Assembly: GCA_035487355.1 (NCBI GenBank)
Contig: DATHMF010000104.1
Location: 1 to 64,000, forward strand
DNA from: Terriglobales bacterium
GTDB lineage: Bacteria > Acidobacteriota > Terriglobia > Terriglobales > Acidobacteriaceae
DNA: 64,000 bases
Reading direction: 5' to 3'
Shown: positions 9,198 to 17,619 of the stretch, piece by piece
Position numbering within the stretch: the stretch's first letter is position 1
Layout of the letters: every line of letters starts with the position of its first letter
The notes under the pieces: model-generated
Told to the model about the DNA's origin: nothing
Databases searched by the model: none
What the model saw: only the letters and a program-made list of their open reading frames with translations
Program-made: the position numbers and the translations under genes

Positions 9198-9231
9198 ATA
9201 GCAAAGGCGTCCCGAGGGACGCCTTTGCTAT
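9198..9231 (-). terminator. Strong stem-loop after TonB receptor 1
   Basis: A perfect inverted repeat with 16-base arms (ATAGCAAAGGCGTCCC and its complement) around a two-base centre, realistically a 14-bp stem with a 6-base loop. It begins 24 bases after the stop of the minus-strand receptor gene. The following minus-strand sequence has only short T stretches, so efficient intrinsic termination is likely but not certain. Confidence 0.65.
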
Positions 9232-9255
9232 ACGAAAACATCTCCAACCCATAAA

Positions 9256-12200
9256 TCAGAAGTAGACCTTGAGACCAAACTGAATGTAGCGCGAACTTCC
9301 GCCTGGATTAAACAGAGTGCCGAAGCTGTTGTTATATGCGTTACGCAAGCGCCACAACTTATAACCGTTCAGCGTTCTGATGTCATAGGAGTTTGGCTGC
9401 GTGGCATTGAAGTTTGCCGGAAGCTGCATGGTGAAGAAATCCGTGGGCAATACCCCATTGCTTCTTTGGGTGTTCACCAGGGTTTGGATTTGGTTACATA
9501 CGGCGGCACCTGGACCACTGCACACACCAGTGGTTGAGCTCACAGAGGTAACCGTTGGCTGGCCGTTTGCGATCGCCCAACCGTTATAGTCATTAGAGTT
9601 CATGAATGTTGCAACCGGCGCCGACATGAAATCGGTGAAGTTGTTATTGGGCCCAACGCGGAACACCGGGTGGTTGAAGGCATTGAGCAGGTCCATGCGG
9701 ACTTGGAGCTTGCGTCTGCCCTCGCCCCCAAGCGGGAAGCTCTTCTGAATCGAACCATCGAAGTACTGCTGCGATGGGCCGCGGACGCCATCGAAGGTGC
9801 GGGGAGCGTTGCCGAACTGCCCCAGCGCTGGACGCTCAAACGCCAAGGGATTCAGGAAAGGCTGGCACTGGGTGCCGAGCGGGCAACTACTGCTCCAAAG
9901 CGGGTTCTTTAGAGGAACACCGGGAACAATGTTGGGGCGCATTTGATGGGTATTTGCGGGATCACCGATCTGGTTCGAATCAACCAGCGTTGCCCACGCT
10001 GGATAGCCGCTGGTAATACGGAAGATGCCAGTCGTTGTCCAGCCGCCTACTATAGTTTTGACCGGAGCCCATGCGTTGCTGAGAAATTTGCGTCCCTGCC
10101 CGAAGGGCAAATCGTAAATCACGGTAGTGTTAAAACTGTGCTTCTGGTCGAAGGTTGATACCGACCGGTCGAAGCTTCTGGGCGCGCCGAAGGCCGATTC
10201 TCCCGAAACCTGGCCGGTTGACAGAACAAATTTGTCGCTCGCGCCCTGGGAGTCGTCAATGGACTTGCCAAAGGTGTAGTTCGAGATGACGGTCAAGCCC
10301 TTGCTGGTTCGGTGGATCACATTTATATATGCGGCGTGCCGGACGCTGTTGCCGGAGGCGTCGTACAAAGAAATCAAAGCGGCGAAGCCAGCATAAGGAC
10401 TATATAAGGTTCCCGTGAATATCTTGGTGCCGTTCGGTGTCTGCCGCCCCAGCGGATCAACAACGCCACTGCTGCCAGTGGTGCTATAGGGATTAACGTT
10501 GGCTGGATCAAGCGTGTTCACAACGAGGTTGAAGTTGGTCGGATTGATATCTTCGCCACCTTCAAACAAATGCGTGCCCTTGTTACCGACATAAGCTAAC
10601 TCTACCGTCGTGTGCCGGCCCGCGTCCCATGCCAGGGTAAAGTTCCAATTTTGGGAATACGGCGAGTGATGGTTAGGGGAGAGTGCAAATCCGGGCATAG
10701 TCAGGCTACTGAACCCGTTGGGCTGAATGTACAGCAACCCATTTGCCGGGATGTTTTTGAAGACTGCCTGATTGACGTCAATTGGGTTAACAACCGGTGG
10801 ATTCTCACCCAGCCTCATTATGTACGCAGGATTTACTGTAGCTCCTACGTAATTTGTCAGAAATCCAAAATCAGGGTTAGGAAGGCGGGCAGCACCAGAT
10901 ACAGGAAGGTGAGATATTCCGTATCCGCCGCGGATGGTTACCTGACGTCCCCCGAAGGCGAGGAAGTGGGGCGACCAGGCGAAGCCGAATCGCGGCTCGA
11001 AGTCGTGGTAATCGGCCGGAAACAGGTATCGCGAACGGCCACCCTTACCGGCAAAGGCAAACGGCGGCACCAGGATGGATGCAAGCGGAATACTCCCTGT
11101 CGGATTGCCGGCAGTTGCGGGAAGAACCCCGGCGACGGCACCTCCCGGCACAGGGTAGGACTGCGCCAGGTCAGGACGGAACACGCCTTGCAGATTATTC
11201 TGTTCAGTCCGGGGCAGCTCAAGGTTGTAACGCACACCCAGATTCAGGGTCAGGTTGGAGCGCACCTTCCAGTCGTTCTGCACAAAACCGGCCGCGGCGT
11301 TCCAGCGGTAGTGATAGCGAAGGATTGCTGGACGGAAGGTTGCAGCGTTTGCAACCCCAAGTAAGAAGCTGGCTATCGTGTCTCCGCCGGTGCCGGTGTT
11401 GCTGCTGCCATTGTTGTTGGTTTGCAGCGCCCGGATGTCGTAGTTGCCGCCGATGGCATCGAACAGCGGAGTTTCGTTTTGCAGCGAGTGCGAAAGGTCA
11501 ACCCCAAACTTCCAGTTCATGGCGCCGCGCGTGAGGTAGACGATATCAGTAATGCCATAGCGCTCTTCGGTATCGTCCTGGCTGCTGGAGCCCTGCCCGC
11601 CGATGAAGGGAAGAGAGGGGACTCCGCCATGGGTCAAGCTCGGCAGGCCCAGTATGGTGTTGAGGTTCTGGCCGGTGTTGACGTCGTATTTCTGCCCTAT
11701 TGTGGTGCTGAAGCGGCCGCGGGTGTAGTTCAGACGCAGGTCGTTGAACAGCGTGGGCGTGAACACGTGGGTGTAGGCGATCATCGCTTGCTTCGAGTTA
11801 CTGTACTCAGCTCCCTCGCCGGTTGGGCAGCAGGGGGTAAATTGGTCTTTGACGGTCGGCTGGTTGGTGTAGCGGCCGTTGATCTGGTTGTTCTGAGAAA
11901 AGATGTGGTCAACGCGCACCGTGTACCGGGTCTCATCTTGGCGGAGCGTGCGCGGGTTAAAGAAATTGGTGATGTTGCCATTGGGGTCAAGAAAATACGC
12001 TCCTGCTCTGGGAATGTACGCCAGAGCCTTAAGGGCAGTCGCATCCAGAAGGTTCTGCGGGATGATATTGCCCGTAAACACCGGGTAGGTTGCCGGAGCC
12101 GGCAGTATGGCCTGAAACTGATTCGTGCCGGGGACCGGAACGTAATGGTTGTAGATTAGTGGGTCGCATGCGTTATTACCGGTGCACTGCTGAAACCCAA

Positions 12201-13308
12201 ACTGGGCTGCAACAGCAGTCGGGACCCTGACGATGGCGCCGCCATTCGGTTGCTTGACCATAACAGTATTGCTGAAGTCCCCCGCTCGCATTGCATCTGT
12301 AGGCAACAGTTGGTAGCTGTCACTGCAATTGACACAAAGGTCGCGCCGGTAGCGTGGCTCATAGGCAGCAAACCAGAAGGTCTTGTTCTGGCCGTGATAG
12401 ATCTTCGGGATAATAACCGGTCCGCCGGCGGTGAGCGAAAACTGGTTGTACTTGAGTTGGGGCCCGGGCGGCTTGCGGGCTGTGGGGCCAGCGATCCAGT
12501 TCGGGGAGTCGAAATAGGGATTACGGACATACCAGAGGGCTGTGCCGTTGAACTGATTGGTGCCCTGTTTCGTGGTGGCGTTGATGATGCCCCCGCCGGT
12601 GTTTCCGTATTCCGCCGAAAACGCCGAGGTCTGCACCGAAAACTCCTGCACCGTTTCAGGTGAGAAGCTGACCATGGTGCGCGCCAGGCTGACTCCGGTA
12701 TTGTTGACGCCGTCAGAGAGAAAGGTGCTGGCGCCGGGACGCGCTCCATTGATACTCAAGTTGTAGCCCGGTACGGTAGCACTCGCCGATAGCCCGGGGT
12801 CTTCGCTGCCGGCGTCTCCAGTTATGTTGGGCTGGGTCACAGCTAGATCCAGCACACTGCGGTTGATCAGGGGTACGTCGGTAAGCTCGCGCTCGGTGAC
12901 GGTAGTGCCCGTGGTGCCGGATACGGTATTGATCTGCGCCGTTTCGGCGCTGACGGTGACCGCCTGGTTGGATGTCCCGACCTGGAGGGTTGCGTTTACC
13001 GTCGCAACGCTGGCGGTATCCACCTTAACCTGCTCGACGATCTCTGTCTTGAATCCTTTAGCCTCGACGGTCACACTGTACAGCACCGGGTCGAGAGAAA
13101 GGACGCTATACGCGCCGTTACGAGCAGTTTTGGCCACGCTCTTTTGGTTGGTGCCAAGATTGGTTACTGTGACTGTAGCCCCGGCTACCACAGCGCCAGA
13201 TTTATCAAAGACGGTCCCGGAGATTCCGCCGCGGTTGGTTTGTGCAGCTAGAAATCCAGACAACAACACAATCACGATCAGTATGCGAAAACGCAGTAAA
13301 ACCTTCAT
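9256..13308 (-). CDS. Oar-like TonB-dependent receptor 1
   Basis: A 1350-residue outer-membrane receptor of the large acidobacterial Oar-like group. A signal peptide (residues 1-22) is followed by a carboxypeptidase-regulatory-like beta-sandwich (GGISGTVFDKSGAVVAGATV, residues ~27-110), a plug (TVTERELTDVPLINRSVLDL, then NGARPGASTFLSDGVNNTG) and a long beta-barrel ending in the aromatic C-terminus YIQFGLKVYF, as expected for insertion by the BAM complex. A GGGGGAG ribosome-binding site precedes the ATG. No SusD-like lipoprotein is nearby. Its position suggests uptake of pectin-derived oligosaccharides, but the substrate cannot be read from the sequence. Confidence 0.93.
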   Translation of the reverse strand: MKVLLRFRILIVIVLLSGFLAAQTNRGGISGTVFDKSGAVVAGATVTVTNLGTNQKSVAKTARNGAYSVLSLDPVLYSVTVEAKGFKTEIVEQVKVDTASVATVNATLQVGTSNQAVTVSAETAQINTVSGTTGTTVTERELTDVPLINRSVLDLAVTQPNITGDAGSEDPGLSASATVPGYNLSINGARPGASTFLSDGVNNTGVSLARTMVSFSPETVQEFSVQTSAFSAEYGNTGGGIINATTKQGTNQFNGTALWYVRNPYFDSPNWIAGPTARKPPGPQLKYNQFSLTAGGPVIIPKIYHGQNKTFWFAAYEPRYRRDLCVNCSDSYQLLPTDAMRAGDFSNTVMVKQPNGGAIVRVPTAVAAQFGFQQCTGNNACDPLIYNHYVPVPGTNQFQAILPAPATYPVFTGNIIPQNLLDATALKALAYIPRAGAYFLDPNGNITNFFNPRTLRQDETRYTVRVDHIFSQNNQINGRYTNQPTVKDQFTPCCPTGEGAEYSNSKQAMIAYTHVFTPTLFNDLRLNYTRGRFSTTIGQKYDVNTGQNLNTILGLPSLTHGGVPSLPFIGGQGSSSQDDTEERYGITDIVYLTRGAMNWKFGVDLSHSLQNETPLFDAIGGNYDIRALQTNNNGSSNTGTGGDTIASFLLGVANAATFRPAILRYHYRWNAAAGFVQNDWKVRSNLTLNLGVRYNLELPRTEQNNLQGVFRPDLAQSYPVPGGAVAGVLPATAGNPTGSIPLASILVPPFAFAGKGGRSRYLFPADYHDFEPRFGFAWSPHFLAFGGRQVTIRGGYGISHLPVSGAARLPNPDFGFLTNYVGATVNPAYIMRLGENPPVVNPIDVNQAVFKNIPANGLLYIQPNGFSSLTMPGFALSPNHHSPYSQNWNFTLAWDAGRHTTVELAYVGNKGTHLFEGGEDINPTNFNLVVNTLDPANVNPYSTTGSSGVVDPLGRQTPNGTKIFTGTLYSPYAGFAALISLYDASGNSVRHAAYINVIHRTSKGLTVISNYTFGKSIDDSQGASDKFVLSTGQVSGESAFGAPRSFDRSVSTFDQKHSFNTTVIYDLPFGQGRKFLSNAWAPVKTIVGGWTTTGIFRITSGYPAWATLVDSNQIGDPANTHQMRPNIVPGVPLKNPLWSSSCPLGTQCQPFLNPLAFERPALGQFGNAPRTFDGVRGPSQQYFDGSIQKSFPLGGEGRRKLQVRMDLLNAFNHPVFRVGPNNNFTDFMSAPVATFMNSNDYNGWAIANGQPTVTSVSSTTGVCSGPGAAVCNQIQTLVNTQRSNGVLPTDFFTMQLPANFNATQPNSYDIRTLNGYKLWRLRNAYNNSFGTLFNPGGSSRYIQFGLKVYF

Positions 13309-13728
13309 GCTCTCCCCCGTTTTTGGGAAGCCTCATATGTGCGGGCATTCCTCAAATCAATCGGACGCTTATGTAGCACCGGAAAGAAATGAGTGTCAAC
13401 GAGTTGCTGGCCAAAAGGGAAGGTTTTGTCAGATAGAACAAAAAACGGGGAGTTGGCCTTAATCTAGGGTACTCATAACAAGAGGATTGAGGTTAATCCA
13501 GTCCAATCGCGGGCGCGGCAGACGACCAACACCTTTCGAGCCATCCGTTTCGCATAGCGATACGACAAACAGGCAAATCTAAGCTTTCCCACATTAGGAA
13601 CCGCAGGGGAATTATTTTTGCCTGATGAATTTGGATTTTCAGAGACTAAATCCAGTGCTTCTCAGCGTAAGCATTCGGGGAAAGGTAGGCCCTATATAAA
13701 TGTTGGAGCCCACCTTCACCATACAACT
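13309..13728. other. Non-coding gap upstream of TonB receptor 1
   Basis: About 420 bp without a convincing gene. It must hold the receptor promoter, but no clear -35/-10 pair could be assigned. Short ORFs here lack family signals. The right edge is the remnant at 13729-13896. Confidence 0.5.
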
Positions 13729-13896
13729 TTACGGTCCTACAGTCACGTTGTCGAAGGTGGAGGTGTTCAGCGCAGCATTGTTGTGCACCGTTACCGCCAA
13801 ACCTGCCTGGGCAGCGGTCGCCACGGTCACGGTAATTGATCCAACCTGCGTCCAGGCGACCCCGTCTGCTGAGGTAAACCCGGTGAACGTATTAAA
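13729..13896 (-). pseudogene. 3' remnant of a secreted-enzyme gene (concanavalin-like C-terminal tail)
   Basis: Read on the minus strand, about 55 codons encode a tail with ADGVAWTQVGSITVTVATAA, then LAVTVHNNAALNTSTFDNVT and a stop at 13729-13731. This is the usual end of the DUF1349/concanavalin-like module found at the C-terminus of secreted glycan-active enzymes. There is no start codon or upstream part: the reading frame begins exactly where rhaM ends, overlapping its stop codon in another frame. It is best read as the surviving 3' end of a deleted gene. Confidence 0.7.
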
Positions 13897-14320
13897 CGTG
13901 AAAGATCTCTTCTAAAAATTCCATGTTCTGGTCTGGCAACAAGCCCTCGGGCTGCACGAAGAAATCGGCCATTTGGCGCTGCCATCGTTTGTTTACGTCG
14001 AGTCTGGAGATTTCGGCTCGCGCCCGTTCGAAATCTTCAGTTTCCAGGTACCCGATCAGCAGACCGTCAGCTCGCAGAAACAATGAGTAGTTGTTCCAAC
14101 CAGTCTCGCGCAAAGCAGCGAGCATCTCGGGCCATACTGCACTATGCCAGCGCGTATATTCCTCAAGACGTTCAGGCTTTACCTGCAAAATAAAACAGAC
14201 ACGTTTCACACGGCCGTTGGAACCTGGTTTGCCATTCGAGCCTGGGACTGGTTCCGCCTGAAAATCGTCAGCAGGCGCTGCACTTCTCCCGGTTCGCAAA
14301 TCAGTATCTGGAGCGTCCAT
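13892..14320 (-). CDS. rhaM: L-rhamnose mutarotase
   Basis: Interconverts alpha- and beta-L-rhamnose, here probably feeding rhamnose from rhamnogalacturonan I. The core domain starts at residue ~38 (VKRVCFILQVKPERLEEYTR) and contains the conserved RWHSAVWPEM with His59, then WQRQMADFF and the C-terminal LEEIFHV. The first 37 residues are Gly/Ser-rich and not part of the family, so a GTG start at 14209 is a real alternative; neither start has a good ribosome-binding site. The protein ends one residue short of the usual HxD-type end because of the junction with the remnant at 13896. It is divergent from the regulator at 14564. Confidence 0.9.
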   Translation of the reverse strand: MDAPDTDLRTGRSAAPADDFQAEPVPGSNGKPGSNGRVKRVCFILQVKPERLEEYTRWHSAVWPEMLAALRETGWNNYSLFLRADGLLIGYLETEDFERARAEISRLDVNKRWQRQMADFFVQPEGLLPDQNMEFLEEIFHV

Positions 14321-14563
14321 AGCGGAGCGAGATTACACGTCTGGAGGGCTGGAAAAGGCGTTTTTCTGGATTACGTTAATTATTTCGTATTGCAAAATTT
14401 TTTGTGATTGTTCCATCTTGCCAAAAAATCCTTATAAACCAAAGACATGCAAACATAAAAGCCCAGTCGCAAGGGCAAAATAAGGATTTGTGAAAAATCC
14501 ATGTCGATTTTGCTATGCAGAACGCAAGAAGAGGTATTTTCTGGTATACTCCTCGCCGCATTC

Positions 14564-15811
14564 ATGAGCTCCAATTTAAGAAGTCGAGATCCATATCTGG
14601 TTAAATCGGTTGTCCATTCTTCCAAAATTCTTTCGGCATTCTGTTCTGTAGGAGAAGCCCTTCCGCTTAAAGAGATCGCGGAACGAAGCGGCCTGCCGAA
14701 GACCATGGCCTTCCGCCTGCTCCACACTTTAGAAACGTGCGGCATCGTGGAGAAGGTCGGCAAAAACCTTTATCAATCGAACATACGTCCGCTCAAGCAG
14801 AAACTCTACCGGCTGGGCTACGCCGCCCAGGGCACCGATTATGAATTTTCCAGGGAAGTTTCCGCGAGCTTGCAGCGAGCGGCCACGGCTGAGGGCATCG
14901 AGCTTATCTCACTCGATAACCGCTACAGCCCGAAGATCGCCCAGAGCAATGCTGATCTTCTGGTGCGCGAGAAAGTAGATTTGGCCATCGAATTTCAAAC
15001 TGACGAAACCGTAGCGCCAATCGTTGCGGCAAAGTACCGCGAGGCGAACATTCCCATGATCGCCATTGATATTCCGCATCCCGGAGCCACTTATTACGGG
15101 GCCAACAACTATGAGGCGGGACTGATCGGCGGACGCCATCTCGGCCGGTGGGTCAAAGAGCACTGGCACTCCGAGTTGGACGAAATCATTCTGCTCGAAT
15201 TGCGCCGCGCGGGCAATCTGCCGCAGATGCGGCTCACGGGAATGCTCGTCGGATTGCACTTGTCTTTGCCGCAAGCGAAAAATTGTCTGGTCAAGCATTT
15301 GAACGGTGATGGAGACTGGGGGAGAAGCTTTGAAGCGGTACGCCGGCATTTGCAGTACACGCGTTCCCGCCGCCTGGTGGTTGGGGCCATTAATGACCTC
15401 AGCGCTATCGGCGCTTTGCGCGCGTTTGAAGAAGCGGGCCGCGCGGAAACATGTGCCATTATGGGACAGAATGCGTCACCGGAAGGAAGAGCCGAGTTGC
15501 GCGAGCCGAATACCCATCTCATCGGCTCGGTTGCTTTCTTCCCAGAGCGCTATGGGCCGGACCTGATCCGGGTCAGCCTGGATATTCTGAACAAAAAGCT
15601 GGTGCCTCCCGCGGTCTTTGTTGAACATAAGCTGGTAACGCCGAGCACGGTGGACCATTTCTATCCAAACGACAGTTTGATGCAACCACCTTCGCTGGCT
15701 GGCCCACGCCAAACCTTGCAATCCACGAAATCGGGCGGCAGCGATGCCGATTCACGGCGGGTCCGTTACGTGGTTAAAGTTTTGGCAGCTCACGAAAAGG
15801 AAGAGTCTTAG
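14564..15811 (+). CDS. Transcription regulator: IclR-type HTH fused to a LacI-like sugar-binding domain
   Basis: A 415-residue cytoplasmic regulator. Residues ~10-70 form an IclR-type winged helix (LVKSVVHSSKILSAFCSVGE, then LKEIAERSGLPKTMAFRLLH). From residue ~95 the sequence is not the IclR ligand domain but a periplasmic-binding-protein type I fold as in LacI: DLLVREKVDLAIEFQTDETV, IPMIAIDIPHPGATYYGANN, EAGLIGGRHLG and a hinge-like end. It probably senses a sugar of the locus. The start at 14564 gives the normal IclR beginning; an in-frame ATG at 14501 would add 21 residues. TATACT at 14545-14550 may be a -10 element. The gap to rhaM (14321-14563) is the shared control region. Confidence 0.85.
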   Translation: MSSNLRSRDPYLVKSVVHSSKILSAFCSVGEALPLKEIAERSGLPKTMAFRLLHTLETCGIVEKVGKNLYQSNIRPLKQKLYRLGYAAQGTDYEFSREVSASLQRAATAEGIELISLDNRYSPKIAQSNADLLVREKVDLAIEFQTDETVAPIVAAKYREANIPMIAIDIPHPGATYYGANNYEAGLIGGRHLGRWVKEHWHSELDEIILLELRRAGNLPQMRLTGMLVGLHLSLPQAKNCLVKHLNGDGDWGRSFEAVRRHLQYTRSRRLVVGAINDLSAIGALRAFEEAGRAETCAIMGQNASPEGRAELREPNTHLIGSVAFFPERYGPDLIRVSLDILNKKLVPPAVFVEHKLVTPSTVDHFYPNDSLMQPPSLAGPRQTLQSTKSGGSDADSRRVRYVVKVLAAHEKEES

Positions 15812-15890
15812 GGAGAAGGCAGGGTGCTGGCAGGAACTGCCTGTTCGATAAAAGCATTCAAAGGTCCTCTAGCATTCCTTATCCAAACCA

Positions 15891-17546
15891 ATGTCACGGG
15901 AAAAACCCTTCAAAATCAACTCAATCGTTCTTACTCTTACCATTCTCATTGCACAAAGCAGCTTGCATGCCGGCGGGAACATCGCCAGGAAAAAGGCATC
16001 TCCAATTCCAAATGTCTCTCATGTTTGGGTCGCCGACAATAAAGACGGCACATACAAGAACCCGATTCTATACGCCGACTACTCTGACCCGGATGCGATC
16101 CGCGTAGGCGACGATTTTTATATGACCGCTTCCAGCTTCGATGCCGTACCGGGCTTGCCCATCCTGCATTCGAAAGACCTGGTGAACTGGACGATCATCG
16201 GACATGCGTTGAATCAGCAACCTCCCATCGACGTGTACAGCAAAACCCAGCATGGCAACGGAGTGTGGGCTCCGGTGATGCGCTATCACAATGGTGAGTT
16301 CTATATTTTCTATCCCGATCCAGAGTTCGGGATTTACATGGTGAAGGCAAAGAGTCCGGCGGGACCATGGTCAACGCCTCTGCTGATCAAACAAGCAAGG
16401 GGATGGATTGATCCGTGTCCGCTGTGGGATGACGACGGCAACGCATACCTGGTCAGTGCGATGGCAGCGAGCCGCTCGGGTATCAAGAGTGTTCTTGTAG
16501 TCAGCCGCATGGCGCCTGACGGAACCAAGCTGTTGGATGATGGCGCGCTGGTGTTCGACGGTCATGAGGGAAACGCCACAGTTGAAGGACCAAAATTCTA
16601 CAAGCACAACGGTTATTACTACATCTTTGCGCCTGCGGGTGGAGTGGAGAGCGGCTGGCAGTTGGCCCTTCGCGCAAAGAACGTATATGGACCTTACGAG
16701 CAGAAAGTTGTGCTGGCGCAGGGTAGCACGCAAGTCAACGGGCCGCATCAGGGCGCATGGGTGAAGACGCAGACGGGCGAATCGTGGTTCCTGCATTTTC
16801 GGGACATGGGCGCTTACGGACGCGTTGTATATCTGGAGCCAATGACGTGGGTGGACGATTGGCCGGTGATGGGAAAGCAAAACGAGCCGGTGGCTACGTG
16901 GAAAAAGCCGAACGTGGGCAAAGTGTGGCCGGTGGCAACTCCGGCGGATTCCGACGAATTCAACAGCAATGAACTTGGCATGCAATGGCAGTGGCAGGCG
17001 AATCCAAAGCCAGGCTGGGCCTTCCCGGCTGGAGGTCTGGGATTTCTGCGTATATTCAATATCGCGACCCCGCCAGATTTTAAAAATCTGTGGGACGCCC
17101 CGAACCTGCTGCTGCAAAAGTTCCCAGGCCCGGAGTTTACGGTCATTACGAAAGTAACTTTTACGCCGGGAGCAGACGGCGAGAAGATCGGACTCATCAT
17201 CATGGGAATGGATTATGCCTATGTATCTGTGGAGAAGAGGACCGAAGGGCTGTTGATCTCGCAGGCCATCTGTAAGGACGCCGACCGGCATGCGCCAGAA
17301 CGTGTGAGCGCAAGCATTCCCGTAAAGGGAAAGACATTTTACTTGCGGGCTGGGGTATCGAAGCAGGCGGTCGCCAGCTTCAGCTACAGCAGTGACGGCA
17401 TCAACTTCACTCCAATCGGCGAGCCATTCACGGCGCGGCAGGGCAGGTGGATTGGAGCAAAGGTTGGTATCTTCGCCGTGGGGCCAGGCACGAGCCGTGA
17501 GATTGGTTATGCCGACTTTGATTGGTTCAGGTTCGATTCGTTTTGA
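15891..17546 (+). CDS. GH43 secreted beta-xylosidase / alpha-L-arabinofuranosidase
   Basis: A 551-residue GH43 enzyme with a signal peptide (residues ~8-28). The five-bladed propeller carries the catalytic set: general base Asp in DYSDPDAIRVGDDFYM (residues ~62-78), the modulating Asp in RGWIDPCPLWDDDG (~171-184) and the acid Glu in ATVEGPKFYKHNGYYY (~229). A C-terminal beta-sandwich of the GH43_C2 type starts near residue 355 (DEFNSNELGMQWQWQANPKP). Family members cleave xylosidic or arabinosyl links; the exact specificity cannot be told. It follows the regulator by 79 bp and is followed by GH39, so an operon is likely. Confidence 0.92.
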   Translation: MSREKPFKINSIVLTLTILIAQSSLHAGGNIARKKASPIPNVSHVWVADNKDGTYKNPILYADYSDPDAIRVGDDFYMTASSFDAVPGLPILHSKDLVNWTIIGHALNQQPPIDVYSKTQHGNGVWAPVMRYHNGEFYIFYPDPEFGIYMVKAKSPAGPWSTPLLIKQARGWIDPCPLWDDDGNAYLVSAMAASRSGIKSVLVVSRMAPDGTKLLDDGALVFDGHEGNATVEGPKFYKHNGYYYIFAPAGGVESGWQLALRAKNVYGPYEQKVVLAQGSTQVNGPHQGAWVKTQTGESWFLHFRDMGAYGRVVYLEPMTWVDDWPVMGKQNEPVATWKKPNVGKVWPVATPADSDEFNSNELGMQWQWQANPKPGWAFPAGGLGFLRIFNIATPPDFKNLWDAPNLLLQKFPGPEFTVITKVTFTPGADGEKIGLIIMGMDYAYVSVEKRTEGLLISQAICKDADRHAPERVSASIPVKGKTFYLRAGVSKQAVASFSYSSDGINFTPIGEPFTARQGRWIGAKVGIFAVGPGTSREIGYADFDWFRFDSF

Positions 17547-17619
17547 AGCTGAGAGCTGGCGTTGCTCTTCCACAGTAGCGGATACAGTAATTATGGAATC
17601 GCAATATGGACCGCGACAA

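Noticed and set aside
17392..17619. N-terminal extension of the GH39 frame into the GH43 gene
   Set aside because: It has no homology and would hide the signal peptide that starts at 17620.
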